Of a DNA stretch of 64,000 bases, positions 10,858-22,599 are shown piece by piece. Source of the DNA: Ephydatia muelleri (lineage: Eukaryota; Porifera; Demospongiae; Spongillida; Spongillidae). Position numbers and translations under genes: made by a program. The notes beneath the pieces are model-generated. The model searched no databases. It was not told where the DNA came from and saw nothing but the letters and a program-made list of their open reading frames with translations. Where the stretch lies: the NCBI GenBank assembly GCA_013339895.1, contig JABACO010000023.1:2888604-2952603 (forward strand), given 5' to 3'. How positions within the stretch are numbered: position 1 is the stretch's first letter; each line of letters begins with the position of its first letter.

Positions 10858-11266
10858 TTGCAGACTGATGTTTTCAGATAGTGATTTCATTTCTCTCCAT
10901 GTTGCTATATACTAACCTCTTTGAAAATTTGCAGGGCGTCCGTAGAACAAACCTGAAGTGCACCCCCTTCTACGTCACGCGTGATGATGAGTGCAAAAAG
11001 AGGATGCGCGCTTTTAGGAATTGCTATGTATGGATTGCGCAAATGGCATAATAAGGACTAGACAGATAGTGGAAGGGTTCTCTGCACTCATTCGACTTCA
11101 AATGGGCAGGATAACGTTGTTTGTTTGATTCGCGCGATGCATGTTTATAATGAGGATCGGCTTTAGTTTATACATCCATTTACGGTATCGTTCTAATTAC
11201 ATCCCTAGTGTCCAGCCGCAAACAGCCGTGAACTAGAGAAATAATGGAAAGACAAATTAGTGTGTG
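10858..11266. other. Intergenic between divergent genes, no gene seen
   Basis: The stretch separates the leftward RAG1-like gene and rightward UBE2J1. It has a GC-rich patch with CTACGTCACGCG near 10970, possibly part of the UBE2J1 promoter. Nothing else is recognisable. Confidence 0.5.
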
Positions 11267-11952
11267 ATGGAGAAAAAGTACAACGCCAAGAGTCCCGGTA
11301 AGCCTTCTTTTGAGTTATCAGGAAGCTCCATCCACCTTGTGTACATAGCCGTAAAGCGGCTCATGAGAGAGGCGATAGAGCTGAGGGAACCCACCTTTAT
11401 GTACCATGCTCAGCCACTGGAGGTAAGGACAAGCGCAGACGTTCAGTGTCGTCTATATCACCATTCTTGACGTGTGGTGCCAGGACAACCTGTTCGAATG
11501 GCACTTCACCATTATCGGGTCGAAAGGAACAGACTACGAAGGTGGACGTTACCACGGAAGGATAATCTTACCCACCGAGTACCCTATGAAGCCACCCAGT
11601 ATTATCCTGCTCACAGTAGGTGGAGGTAAAGGATGCTTGGCCAACAATTCCAATGTGGTCGTTTTTTTTAGCCTAACGGACGCTTCGAGCTGCACCAAAA
11701 GATCTGCCTGAGCGCGTCTTCCTACCATCCGGAGTTGTGGCAGCCATCTTGGAGCAGTAAGATCGACAGGGTTTCTTTTCCTTGCGCCCTTATTTGACAT
11801 TTCACGCGCTTCGCTCTATGTGGTGTGCATCAGTTAGGACAGTGCTACTGGCCATCATTGGTTTCATGCCTACGGAGGGCATGGGCAGTGTGGGTTCACT
11901 GGACTGTCCAGCAGATGAGAGACGTCGAATGGCTAAGAGGTACATGTGTGTG

Positions 11953-12031
<79 letters not shown>

Positions 12032-12054
12032 TGTGTGTGTGTGGTGTGTGGTAT

Positions 12055-12144
<90 letters not shown>

Positions 12145-12163
12145 GTATGTGTGTGTGTGGTAT

Positions 12164-12201
<38 letters not shown>

Positions 12202-15200
12202 CAGTGGGTTGTACAGGTCTGCCTGGTATAAGTGTCACACGCTCTGTGTGTGTGTGGGTTATTTTACATCAAGTCACTCCAAAATTGGACACTATATTTC
12301 CGAGTTAGTTCCAACTTCCCATATTTGTTCATCTTCAAAAATAAAAAGAACTATGTTTTATGAAATTAAAAAAATATTCACGTGATATAATATTTAATTT
12401 TTGGGTCAAAGCTTTGCTAAGCTATATCTTAGTCCGTGCTATAGTGATGTGAAACTTTCTTGGTACCAAAAGATTGGTCTTTGAAGCTCTATCTCTTCGT
12501 TATAATTGGTACTGAAAGTGGTTAAATTGTTAACTAATATTAATGATTGTAGCACTTTTTTTTGCATTGAAATTTCAACATTTGCCATTTTAACTCTATA
12601 TACATGTATGCAAGATCATCATATAAGCAGTGTTCAAAAATAATTGCGACAGAGATTTTTACGGTTTAGCCAAAAAGAATCTTTGAACATAATGCAGCCA
12701 TCTTTGACCTGCCCTCATTAGTACAGATCTGTTTACATATGTCTCTTAGTGGGGTTGCAACCTCGTATGTACACAACACACCCAGTACATGTAATGTATG
12801 GTGAGGTTTTTGTAGTACATCAATTATGCAACCTACTAAGATATGCATGTAAACAGACCTGGAGGGCGGGTCAAAAATGGCTGCATTATGTTCAAAAATT
12901 CTTTCTGGCTAACCCTAAAGATCCCTGTCGCAATTTATTTTTTTTGTAAACACTGCTTATATTATTTTATAGGAATTTTTTAAATGGCAAATGTTGTAAT
13001 TTATTGCAATGCAAAAGAAGTGCTGTAATCATTAATGTTAGTTCATTATTCATTAATTAACCACTTCCAATAGTTATTATGATGGAGAGATGGACAACTG
13101 TTTCAGAACTACAAAGTTTTCACATCACTAAAGCAGAGGGACTAAGATATAGCTTAAAGCTTTTTTAAGTTTACCCAAAAAAATTAATATTCATAACGTG
13201 ATATTTATGTGAGTAAATATAATTTTATAGACATTGGTCTTTTTATTTTTGAAGTTGGAAAAAATATGGAAATAATGTGTCCAATTTTTGAGTGACTTGA
13301 TGTAAAATGACCCACGAGTGGTATGTGGATGTGCTTATTTGTATATATATGTGTGTGTTTGTTTGTGTTTGTGTGTGTTTGTTTGTTTGTGTTTGTGTGT
13401 GTATTTTTTATGCATGTGTGTGTGTGTGCATGTGCGTGGTCTGTAAGTACGTAAACGGTACGTGCGTGACTGAAAATATGAGGGATTGAAAATATGAGGG
13501 ATTGAAAATATGAGGGATTGAAAATATGAGGGATCGAAAATATTGAGGGATTGAAAATATGAGGGATTGAAAATATGAGGGATTGAAAATATGAGGGATT
13601 GAAAATATGAGGGATTGAAAATATGAGGGATTGAAAATATGAGGGATTGAAAATATGAGGGATTGAAAATATGAGGGATTGAAAATATGAGGGATTGAAA
13701 ATATGAGGAATTGAAAATATGAGGAATTGAAAATATGAGGGATTGAAAATATGAGGGATCGAAAATATGAGGGATTGAAAATATGAGGGATTGAAAATAT
13801 GAGGGATTGAAAATATGAGGGATTGAAAATATGAGGAATTGAAAATTTGAGGAATTGAAAATATGAGGGACTGAAAATATGAGAAACAGTTGTATGAAGG
13901 AGGAAGATAGTGTGATAAGAATATTGTTCTTGGTTTTTTTTTTTGTGGCCACTGTTAGATCAGGAAGTTGGACTTGTCCAGTGTGTGGAATAGCCAATAA
14001 AGACATTCTTCCTGAAGGTAAGTGGTGATGTGCCACTCATCCTTCCTGTCTGTTTTACTTGCATATAATGTTTTGCTGTATGAAAGTGAAGTGTTCATAT
14101 TTGTGTTTAATATGCAGCCACTGATGGCAACTCACAGCAGCTGTCATCATTAGAAGAAGAAGCCTCACAGATAGCTACACAGATGGCATTTCAGGTAAAG
14201 TGTGTGCTTGTGTTTTGTGCTTGTATGGTGGTGTGTGTGTGTGTGTATGTGGGGGGGGTATTTAGCTGCATATGTAAAGGAGTGGAATACATAAAACCAA
14301 GCCCTTCTCACTGTGGGGGGGGGTGCCAGGCAGTGTTTCTGGTGATGATGTTCGAGAGCCATGACCTTGGTTGCAGCAGAGATAATATAGTAGGGGGATT
14401 GGAAGCAGAGGCAATTAGCACTGATTATCGCGGCGCATCCTAGGTAGAAACCATTGAAGTGCTAGTACCTGGCATAGGCGATGCGTGTGCTTCTCTTTTT
14501 GTCAAGTCCATCTAGGCAGATAAACAAGCTACACAATAGTATACAATATCATCTCAATAGGAAAAAAACTCGAGGAAAAGATTGTCAAACACAAAGCACT
14601 GAAAAAAAAAAAGAACATACAGAATGCATGCAATAAATCACACTATAGTGTTTTCCTCAGGGCTTTTGACTTTTGGGTCATCTTTTTCTGGGTCACCTTG
14701 TACCTCTCAACCAACGCACTAGCCATTGAAAAACCTCGAATAACTATCCATAGATCAATTATCATTTCAAGGATAGTGGTGGTTACTTCGTCACTCCACG
14801 AAGCAGTCAATACTGACCAGCAGAACAATACGTCATCGTTTGTCTTCATTTGAACTTTCACATCACCAAGTTCAGACCCTGCTAGTATGTGATTTCGTAT
14901 GGAGTACTCCATGGTTAGGAAAAGCTCAAATGTTAAGTTGTTTATATGGGTAAGACCTCCACGATCTATAGCATAAATCTATTCAGTGGATGGGCCAGGG
15001 TCTTCACCATCACATGCTATGAGATCATTTAAGCATAATAAAAGATCTTTCTTATTCTTGTGACCACTTTTGATAAGTTTCTTCTTCAAAGCTCGTGGTA
15101 CGTACCCAGCAGTGTAACGAATGGCATTGAGAGATCCTGGCTTCTGTCATCTCTTACAGCTGGTTTGTTGTGACAGTAGTGGGCCTTGATAAGTGTCTTG

Positions 15201-16436
15201 AACATTGAATGCCCCACAAATTGTATGAAAAGAGATGATGTTGTGCCACAACCTGTGCTGAGTAAAAACTCTTTCCATTCACCCAGATACTTTTCTGAAG
15301 TGCGCAAAGAATGGTCTGTATATTTTCGAACTCTTCCAAGTCGAAACTTTGACCCACCCATGCCTGATCTCTGCTGAAACAAAATAAATTTGTATTGGAT
15401 TATGCATAGGTGTTGAACTAAGTCCTTATTATTATCTCTGACCTAACAAAATCAAGTTTTAGGTGTCACTTTCAAACGCATGTATAGTAACCACGCAACG
15501 CACTTGGGGCTATACCCTGTGTACCAAACCACAGTTCAGAGCTAGTAGTATTGGAAAAAGCATATGAAGGAAAGTCTTGTCGTGCAACTGACCGTCGAAA
15601 CATCCCGGGCAAACAAATCGGTTAAAAAACACATAACAATATCCTACTCAAGCAAGGATTAGTTTTAAAGCTTAAAACTTTCATCAAACCACAATACTAC
15701 ATCCGTAAGATACTTATAGCGTAAAGAATAGGCTAAAGCTTTTACCAGATGCGAGCGGTTACCCGGGCAAAAAAAAAATCCATCCTTTCACTACTTTCAA
15801 GCGGAAAAATAACGACTATGGATTAGGCTAACGCAATATGAATTCATAAGTCAAAAGAGTATTCATAGAACTATTCGTTGGCCGCATTATTGATTTTGGC
15901 TTACTTAGTAAGAGATTCGAACGAAAATCAGAGTCCTTCTCCAAAAACCCTTTGCACAAGTTTAGAGGTGTGATTATCACTACCTCGGATGTCCCGCGCA
16001 TAGGTATAGCGCACGTGATGTGCTTCCAATCCCCCTACTATATTATCTCTGGTTGCAGGAGCATGTTACAGTACTTTGTGGTAATACATTTGTGATTGTG
16101 CAATCAATTTGTAACGAACCATACATTGACTTAGTGATCATCACATATGCCCTTAAATCGTGTCCAAAGCCAGTTTTAGTCCATGCCATTTGGGTCAGTG
16201 TTAGCTTGGGATTAAACGCTATTGGTATTGGGTTTTCTTGTTACATCTAGCTACATGAAATTTTATAGGTATATGTTGTCTAATCACTTACTTGCCGAGT
16301 CCTGTTAGTGAGCAATGTTAATACAGCATGTTGTTTTTTCCATTAACAGCCCAATGTAACAGACTGAGATGCAATTTTAAAATATAGTTTCCTCATGTAA
16401 AATTACCTCACCCTGGCACCTTTAGGATGTGTATGT

Positions 16437-16479
<43 letters not shown>

Positions 16480-18764
16480 ATATGAATTCCAACTGTGCAT
16501 ATGGTATTAGGATTTTTAAAAGGGTATACTTATATTTAACTTGAAGATTTTCATTTATTTTCATGCACCACCCTTGTAGCAGTGAGACAAATACGTTTTG
16601 TTTCTGGTTGATTTTCACAGTTCAAGCAATGGTAGATCATTGGGTGTCCCTCCCACACCAGTCATTGGGTATGCGAGTTGTGTCCCTCCCACACCAGTCA
16701 TTGGGTATGCGAGTTGTGTCCCTCTCACACCAGTCATTGGGTATGCGAGTTGTGTCCCTCCCACACCAGTCATTGGGTATGCGAGTTGTGTCCCTCCCAC
16801 ACCAGTCATTGGGTATGCGAGTTGTGTCCCCCCCACACCAGTCATTGGGTATGCGAGTTGTGTCCCTCCCACACCAGTCATTGGGTATGCGAGTTGTGTC
16901 CCTCTCACACCAGTCATTGGGTATGCGAGTTGTGTCCCTCCCACACCAGTCATTGGGTATGCGAGTTGTGTCCCCCCCACACCAGTCATTGGGTATGCGA
17001 GTTGTGTCCCTCCCACACCAGTCATTGGGTATGCGAGTTGTGTCCCTCCCACACCAGTCATTGGGTATGCGAGTTGTGTCCCTCCCACACCAGTCATTGG
17101 GTATGCGAGTTGTGTCCCTCCCACACCAGTCATTGGGTATGCGAGTTGTGTCCCTCCCGCACCAGTCATTGGGTATGCGAGTTGTGTCCCTCCCGCACCA
17201 GTCATTGGGTATGCGAGTTGTGTCCCTCTCACACCAGTCATTGGGTATGCGAGTTGTGTCCCCCCCACACCAGTCATTGGGTATGCGAGTTGTGTCCCTC
17301 CCACACCAGTCATTGGGTATGCGAGTTGTGTCCCTCCCACACCAGTCATTGGGTATGCGAGTTGTGTCCCTCCCACACCAGTCATTGGGTATGCGAGTTG
17401 TGTCCCCCCCACACCAGTCATTGGGTATGCGAGTTGTGTCCCTCCCACACCAGTCATTGGGTATGCGAGTTGTGTCCCCCCCACACCAGTCATTGGGTAT
17501 GCGAGTTGTGTCCCTCCCACACCAGTCATTGGGTATGCGAGTTGTGTCCCTCCCGCACCAGTCATTGGGTATGCGAGTTGTGTCCCTCCCGCACCAGTCA
17601 TTGGGTATGCGAGTTGTGTCCCTCTCACACCAGTCATTGGGTATGCGAGTTGTGTCCCTCCCACACCAGTCATTGGGTATGCGAGTTGTGTCCCTCCCAC
17701 ACCAGTCATTGGGTATGCGAGTTGTGTCCCTCCCACACCAGTCATTGGGTATGCGAGTTGTGTCCCTCCCACACCAGTCATTGGGTATGCGAGTTGTGTC
17801 CCTCCCACACCAGTCATTGGGTATGCGAGTTGTGTCCCTCCCACACCAGTCATTGGGTATGCGAGTTGTGTCCCCCCCACACCAGTCATTGGGTATGCGA
17901 GTTGTGTCCCTCCCACACCAGTCATTGGGTATGCGAGTTGTGTCCCTCCCGCACCAGTCATTGGGTATGCGAGTTGTGTCCCTCCCACACCAGTCATTGG
18001 GTATGCGAGTTGTGTCCCTCCCACACCAGTCATTGGGTATGCGAGTTGTGTCCCTCCCACACCAGTCATTGGGTATGCGAGTTGTGTCCCTCCCGCACCA
18101 GTCATTGGGTATGCGAGTTGTGTCCCTCCCACACCAGTCATTGGGTATGCGAGTTGTGTCCCTCCCACACCAGTCATTGGGTATGCGAGTTGTGTCCCTC
18201 CCACACCAGTCATTGGGTATGCGAGTTGTGTCCCTCTCACACCAGTCATTGGGTATGCGAGTTGTGTCCCTCCCGCACCAGTCATTGGGTATGCGAGTTG
18301 TGTCCCTCCCACACCAGTCATTGGGTATGCGAGTTGTGTCCCTCCCACACCAGTCATTGGGTACACTAGTTGTCCTCTCTTTGCAGTCAGAAGCGGAAGT
18401 GAAAGCAGCCAAGGCCAGATTACAGCAGCAACACTCGGAGGCAGCAGCTGGAACATTACAGCAGGAGCAAGCACAGCCTGAGTCTACACCCAACTCCTCT
18501 GCTCCCCTCTCTCACCCTGCCTCCCCCTCCCAGCCCGTCAACCAAATGGGAGGGGTGGCTCCGAGGTCGGAAGGGGTGAGCTATGACCAGTCCCCAGACC
18601 TGAGGCACAGATGGTCGGCCGCACAGGGGGACGGGGAGAAGGAGCCTGTGACTGTGAAGAAGGATGCCTCGAGTGTTTGGAGTGGAACTGTGTCATACAT
18701 CATCATGTGGATACTCATTGTGGCTATACTTGGACTCTTGCTAAGACGCTTGTTCAACTCTTAA
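11267..18764 (+). CDS. UBE2J1: Ubiquitin-conjugating enzyme E2 J1 (tail-anchored ERAD E2)
   Basis: Exons 11267-11297, 11349-11422, 11484-11615, 11672-11756, 11834-11939, 13959-14017, 14118-14194, 18387-18764; 313 aa against about 318 in human. The UBC fold reads AVKRLMREA, HAQPLEDNLFEWHFT, YHGRIILP.EYPMKPP, and the active-site Cys lies in QKICLSAS before HPELWQPSW. A CPVCG motif follows, then a low-complexity stalk, and a C-terminal hydrophobic helix (SYIIMWILIVAILGLLL) before a short basic end: a tail anchor. The family transfers ubiquitin to misfolded proteins at the ER membrane. The ATG at 11267 is chosen over the upstream in-frame GTG. Two introns are very large and filled with repeats. 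Confidence 0.96.
11945..12200. repeat. (GT)n microsatellite
   Basis: About 250 bp of almost uninterrupted GT lies immediately after the donor of UBE2J1 exon 5 (11939). Confidence 0.97.
12254..13315. mobile_element. 1.06-kb foldback element (long imperfect palindrome)
   Basis: The whole interval reads back on itself. The ends are GTGGGTTATTTTACATCAAG and CTTGATGTAAAATGACCCAC. Inner blocks such as AAAATTGGACAC, AAAAATAAAAAGA, AGCTATATCTTAGTCC, AATTGCGACAG and GAACATAATGCAGCCAT all recur as reverse complements in mirror order. Arms are about 500 bp with roughly 10-15% divergence and a short centre near 12790. No ORF is recognisable. It lies in UBE2J1 intron 5. Confidence 0.85.
13474..13885. repeat. 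16-bp minisatellite
   Basis: The unit ATTGAAAATATGAGGG is repeated about 25 times in UBE2J1 intron 5, ending some 75 bp before exon 13959. The Phe/Ile/Pro-rich minus-strand ORF over it is an artefact of a repeat without stops. Confidence 0.97.
14377..16051 (-). mobile_element. 1.7-kb TIR transposon in UBE2J1 intron 7
   Basis: Perfect 31-bp terminal inverted repeats begin CAGAGATAATATAGTAGG, flanked by the 7-bp direct repeat GTTGCAG (14370-14376 and 16052-16058). The inside carries a broken minus-strand transposase-like protein. A CA start, 31-bp repeats and a 7-8-bp duplication would fit P-like or hAT-like elements; I cannot decide which. Confidence 0.88.
14643..15382 (-). pseudogene. Transposase-like protein, C-terminal part, broken
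   Basis: Reading leftwards from 15382: an ORF with RSGMGGSKFRLGRVRKYTD, a frame change near 15090, then GYVPRALKKKLIKSGHKNKK, an in-frame TAG, then AIDRGGLTHINN and a C-terminal TTQKSK-type basic end (VTQKKMTQKSKALRKTL). GYV..RALKKKL and DRGGL recall C-termini of THAP/P-like transposases in invertebrates. The catalytic region cannot be located. It is non-functional as assembled. Confidence 0.5.
16438..16480. repeat. C32-A11 homopolymer junction
   Basis: Thirty-two C are followed by eleven A in UBE2J1 intron 7. This is a hotspot for sequencing length error. Confidence 0.95.
16636..18366. repeat. 36-bp minisatellite, about 48 copies
   Basis: The unit contains CATTGGGTATGCGAGTTGTG followed by TCCCTCCCACACCAGT. 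Copies are very homogeneous; variation is limited mainly to CTCC/CCCC/CTCT and ACA/GCA. Because 36 is divisible by three and no stop falls in most frames, 560-730 aa ORFs exist on both strands. It ends 20 bp before the last UBE2J1 exon (18387). Confidence 0.98.
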
Positions 18765-18875
18765 TGTCACTGGGGCCATTTTGCCCTTTCATTGACAGAG
18801 CCATATCAGCATCACTGTAGTGTTTATTTTGGATGAAGGGTACTGGTGGGCGTGGTGTCATGATAGGTGTGTGCC

Positions 18876-19884
18876 TTGGTCATGAAGGGTATGCCTGTCC
18901 CCTGGTCATGAAGGGTATGCCTGTTCCCTGGTCATGAAGGGTATGTCTGTCCCCTGGTCATGATGGGTATGCCTGTTCCCTGGTCATGATGGGTATGCCT
19001 GTTCCCTGGTCATGAAGGGTATGCCTGTTCCCTGGTCATGATGGGTATGCCTGTTCCCTGGTCATGATGGGTATGCCTGTCCCCTGGTCATGAAGGGTAT
19101 GCCTGTTCCCTGGTCATGAAGGGTATGCCTGTTCCCTGGTCATGAAGGGTATGCCTGTTCCCTGGTCATGAAGGGTATGCCTGTTCCCTGGTCATGAAGG
19201 GTATGCTGTTCCCTGGTCATGAAGGGTATGCCTGTTCCCTGGTCATGATGGGTATGCCTGTTCCCTGGTCATGAAGGGTATGCCTGTTCCCTGGTCATGA
19301 TGGGTATGCCTGTTCCCTGGTCATGATGGGTATGCCTGTCCCCTGGTCATGAAGGGTATGCCTGTTCCCTGGTCATGAAGGGTATGCCTGTTCCCTGGTC
19401 ATGAAGGGTATGCCTGTTCCCTGGTCATGAAGGGTATGCCTGTTCCCTGGTCATGAAGGGTATGTCTGTCCCCTGGTCATGATGGGTATGCCTGTCCCCT
19501 GGTCATGAAGGGTATGCCTGTTCCCTGGTCATGAAGGGTATGCCTGTTCCCTGGTCATGAAGGGTATGCCTGTTCCCTGGTCATGAAGGGTATGCCTGTC
19601 CCCTGGTCATGAAGGGTATGCCTGTTCCCTGGTCATGAAGGGTATGCCTGTTCCCTGGTCATGAAGGGTATGCCTGTCCCCTGGTCATGAAGGGTATGCC
19701 TGTTCCCTGGTCATGAAGGGTATGCCTGTTCCCTGGTCATGATGGGTATGTCTGTCCCCTGGTCATGAAGGGTATGCCTGTCCCCTGGTCATGAAGGGTA
19801 TGCCTGTCCCCTGGTCATGATGGGTATGCCTGTCCCCTGGTCATGATGGGTATGCCTGTCCCCTGGTCATGATGGGTATGCCTG
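18876..19884. repeat. 26-bp minisatellite, about 38 copies
   Basis: The unit contains TGGTCATGAAGGGTATGCCT then GTTCCC, with A/T and T/C variants at fixed positions. It begins about 110 bp after the UBE2J1 stop codon. The core GGGTATGC is shared with the 36-bp array upstream. Confidence 0.98.
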
Positions 19885-20307
19885 GCCTACATAGGCCTAC
19901 CCTGATCCTACATGTACCACCTACACAGGCCTAACCTGGACCTAAATGTAACTACACAGGCCTAACCTGGGCCCAAATAGATCTAGATGAACATAGAATG
20001 CTTTTCCTTATCGATTTTGGCAGAAACAGTGGGATTTCCGCTAGCTACCAGGGGAGGGGGGCAAAAATACTCTAAAATCTATGAATACACCATCCCCACA
20101 ACTTTGAAGACTACTAGTATTTTTTTTTTTTTTATGCACTTAAAGGTTGCGACGTAACGTAGTAGTGCTTTATAAACTGATCTCAATTTTGGAAGGCTGC
20201 CGATAATGTACCTATACACAGGCCTAACCTGGACAATGTACATGTACCTACATGAGGCTACATCGGCCTAACCTGGACCTAAATGTACATTACTACCCTG
20301 GACCTAC
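19885..20307. repeat. Degenerate CCTACACAGGCCTAACCTGG repeats
   Basis: Several imperfect copies of an approximately 25-bp motif (ACACAGGCCTAACCTGGACC) occur at 19885-19985 and again at 20216-20300. No gene is seen. They may be a decayed third tandem array next to the 26-bp minisatellite. Confidence 0.7.
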
Positions 20308-20834
20308 GTATAAGCAGGGCTGCCGCGATACATCGCGATATACGATATATCATATTTATCGCGACATTTTTTTGTCATATCGCCGATACAAATGTGCACG
20401 GGAATAGACGGAGTAGCACGGGGATAGACAGAAATATACAAGAAGTAATTTACTAAGATTCAGCAGATGCAATTAGTACCATACACATGCATGCATATAC
20501 TGATACTGTTGCGCAGTGCGTACTGTGCATGCATGCAGCGGCAAAATCCAATCACGTGCCATGCATTGCATTAATTATATTATGCATAAGGAATTTGCAT
20601 TTAGCCGTTCTGGTAAGAGCGCTCCATCGTTTTATATAAGCAATCTTGGAAATGAAGTCTCTAAACTCTGCCTGCGGTGGCAGCAACTGAGCAAGTTCAT
20701 AACCTTGGCGGCCCCGCGGGTTGCAACTTAGTCATCACAGATTCCTCGTCACTTTATCAGAGACGGTCCAGAACCGCGGAACACCCTGTATCTGAGCTTG
20801 AACATGGACTAGTGGTATACTGCTGGTGGGGGTG

Positions 20835-21075
20835 CAGTACTGAACAACAGGCAACATGTTATGAGGAACTGGCTGAAACAACAGGCAACATGTTATGCGG
20901 AACTGAAAAAACAGGCAACATGTTACATGCAGAACGGACTGAAACAACAGGCAACATGTTATGCGGAACTGAAAAAACAGGCAACGTGTTACATGCAGAA
21001 CGGACTGAAACAACAGGCAACATGTACTGAAACAACGGGCAACATGTTATGCAGAACTGAAAACAACAGGCAACA
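20835..21075. repeat. Tandem AACAGGCAACATGTTA repeats
   Basis: Seven imperfect blocks of (A)ACAGGCAACATGTTA alternate with TGCGGAACTGAAA and CATGCAGAACGGACTGAA, giving a higher-order unit of about 65 bp. Confidence 0.85.
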
Positions 21076-21253
21076 ATGGACAAAGTTGGAAAGAACAAGC
21101 TAGATACGATAAGATCGTCAAGTTCACATATATATTTGGCAAACTTAATATTAAAATGGCATGCAGGGGTACACGGGCATATGATATATATGTACCCTGG
21201 CCAACCGCTATACCCGCACCTATAACGTGTTAAGGCAAAAAAATCAATAAAAC

Positions 21254-21540
21254 AAGATATAAAAATTAAATTTTAATATAAATAAATTGGAGATGTAGGA
21301 TTTCTTTTAAAAGTATCAAATTGTGTAAAAAGTAAGGAAACAAGGGATTCCGGAATTAATTTATGCAATTACGAATTTATAATTACATACCTACATTTAA
21401 TGTAGGTATGTAATTATAAATTCGTAATTGCATAAATTAATTCCGGAATCCCTTGTTTCCTTACTTTTTACACAATTTGATACTTTTAAAAGAAATCCTA
21501 CATCTCCAATTTATTTATATTAAATTTTTATATCTTGTAG
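21254..21540. repeat. Near-perfect 285-bp palindrome
   Basis: Arms of about 140 bp, ending in ACAAGATATAAAAATT and TTTTTATATCTTGT and meeting at ACCTACATTTAATGTAGGT, are identical except for a small indel near the outer end. Essentially no loop is present. It could extrude a cruciform or be a nested foldback insertion. Confidence 0.92.
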
Positions 21541-21964
21541 GACTTCCATTTGGCGGCCTTCTGTAGCAACATGCATGCATGGTGATGCCACATGCATATT
21601 CAGTTGCCCTTTTTGGACACCCGCATGCATGACCCGATATGGCTATTTTGTGCCACCCAAAATGTTCCCACGCCGGGTATTAAATTTGTCTTTTTAACAA
21701 TAACAAAATAAAAACATTTTGCGGTCAGCTAGTGCCTACAATATTAATTGCCTACAGCATGAAAGGACGGTTTATCTGTCGGTTCTTTTGACGCAGCCAT
21801 ATAACTAAACCGTTGAAGATTGCAATGAACATGTGATCGGTTAATAAATATTTACATGTGCAATATCGCGATACAATATCGCGATATTTCGCTCATATCG
21901 CGATATATCGCGATATAGACGATATCGGTTACAGACCATATCGCGGCAGCACTGCCGGTATAAG

Positions 21965-22599
21965 GTGTATAGGGGTTTGTTTTTGTTTTTTTAAGTCAAC
22001 TTCAATTTGGTAAATTGGAATAACACTGGCTTGTGCATTCTTAAGTGAAATGCATTCGATTCACCAACAAAACGAAGCTATCATTAGTATATATAAACTC
22101 TAAACCAAGGTTATGGCTTCATATAGGATGGTTATGCGTCCTAGATCTAGGACGCGAGCCTGGAGATTAAACATTAATTAATATGACGCGCTTTATTTAC
22201 ATGTATTTCGCAATACATAATCGATATGCCACTGCTAAACTATACTACTACAGTACATACTGTTACTAGATGATTTCTAATAAATTCTCCCTTTGTGAAG
22301 GGCACTATTATTACATCCGATTCGAACCTAACTAATCACAGAATCACACTGTCAACATATCAATATCGAGTACTTGGATGGAACCACACAACTACGCTTA
22401 AAGTTTCTCACCTTATTATATTAGCGTTGCTGTTGTGTTAATTTAATAACTGGAGGTGTCGCACTGTACATGTACATGTGATCACGTTTGCAACACCCAA
22501 ATCCAACCACATGCAATAGCTGCTGTTTGTTTCTCAGATGTCATCATTTATTAAAAAGTGTGACGCGCACGCCACAGAAATACATTATCGCGAGCACGT
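21965..22599. other. No gene seen
   Basis: AT-rich sequence without a recognisable ORF, repeat or RNA between the TIR element and the SWIM-YqaJ remnant. Confidence 0.5.

Larger units (their letters stand above)
20315..21957. mobile_element. TIR transposon with CGCGATA-rich ends
   Basis: The left end CAGGGCTGCCGCGATA matches the right end TATCGCGGCAGCACTG inverted. GTATAAG occurs at 20308-20314 and 21958-21964 as a probable 7-bp target duplication (three extra bases CCG at the right). Both subterminal regions are packed with ATCGCGATA palindromes, plausible transposase-binding sites. No transposase is recognisable. A tandem repeat (20835-21075) and a long palindrome (21254-21540) lie inside. 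Confidence 0.72.

Noticed and set aside
13335-14036. 233-aa minus ORF rich in FSIPHIFNPSY
   Set aside because: Produced by the 16-bp minisatellite in UBE2J1 intron 5.
14183-14443. 86-aa ORF after UBE2J1 exon 7
   Set aside because: Simple run-on past the donor at 14194 into the intron and transposon.
16598-18493. Five overlapping 560-630 aa repeat ORFs on both strands
   Set aside because: They all arise from one 36-bp minisatellite that lacks stops; only the frame joined to the UBE2J1 exon merits a check.
18876-19884. Regular array resembling a CRISPR locus
   Set aside because: Units are contiguous with no unique spacers, and the genome is eukaryotic.
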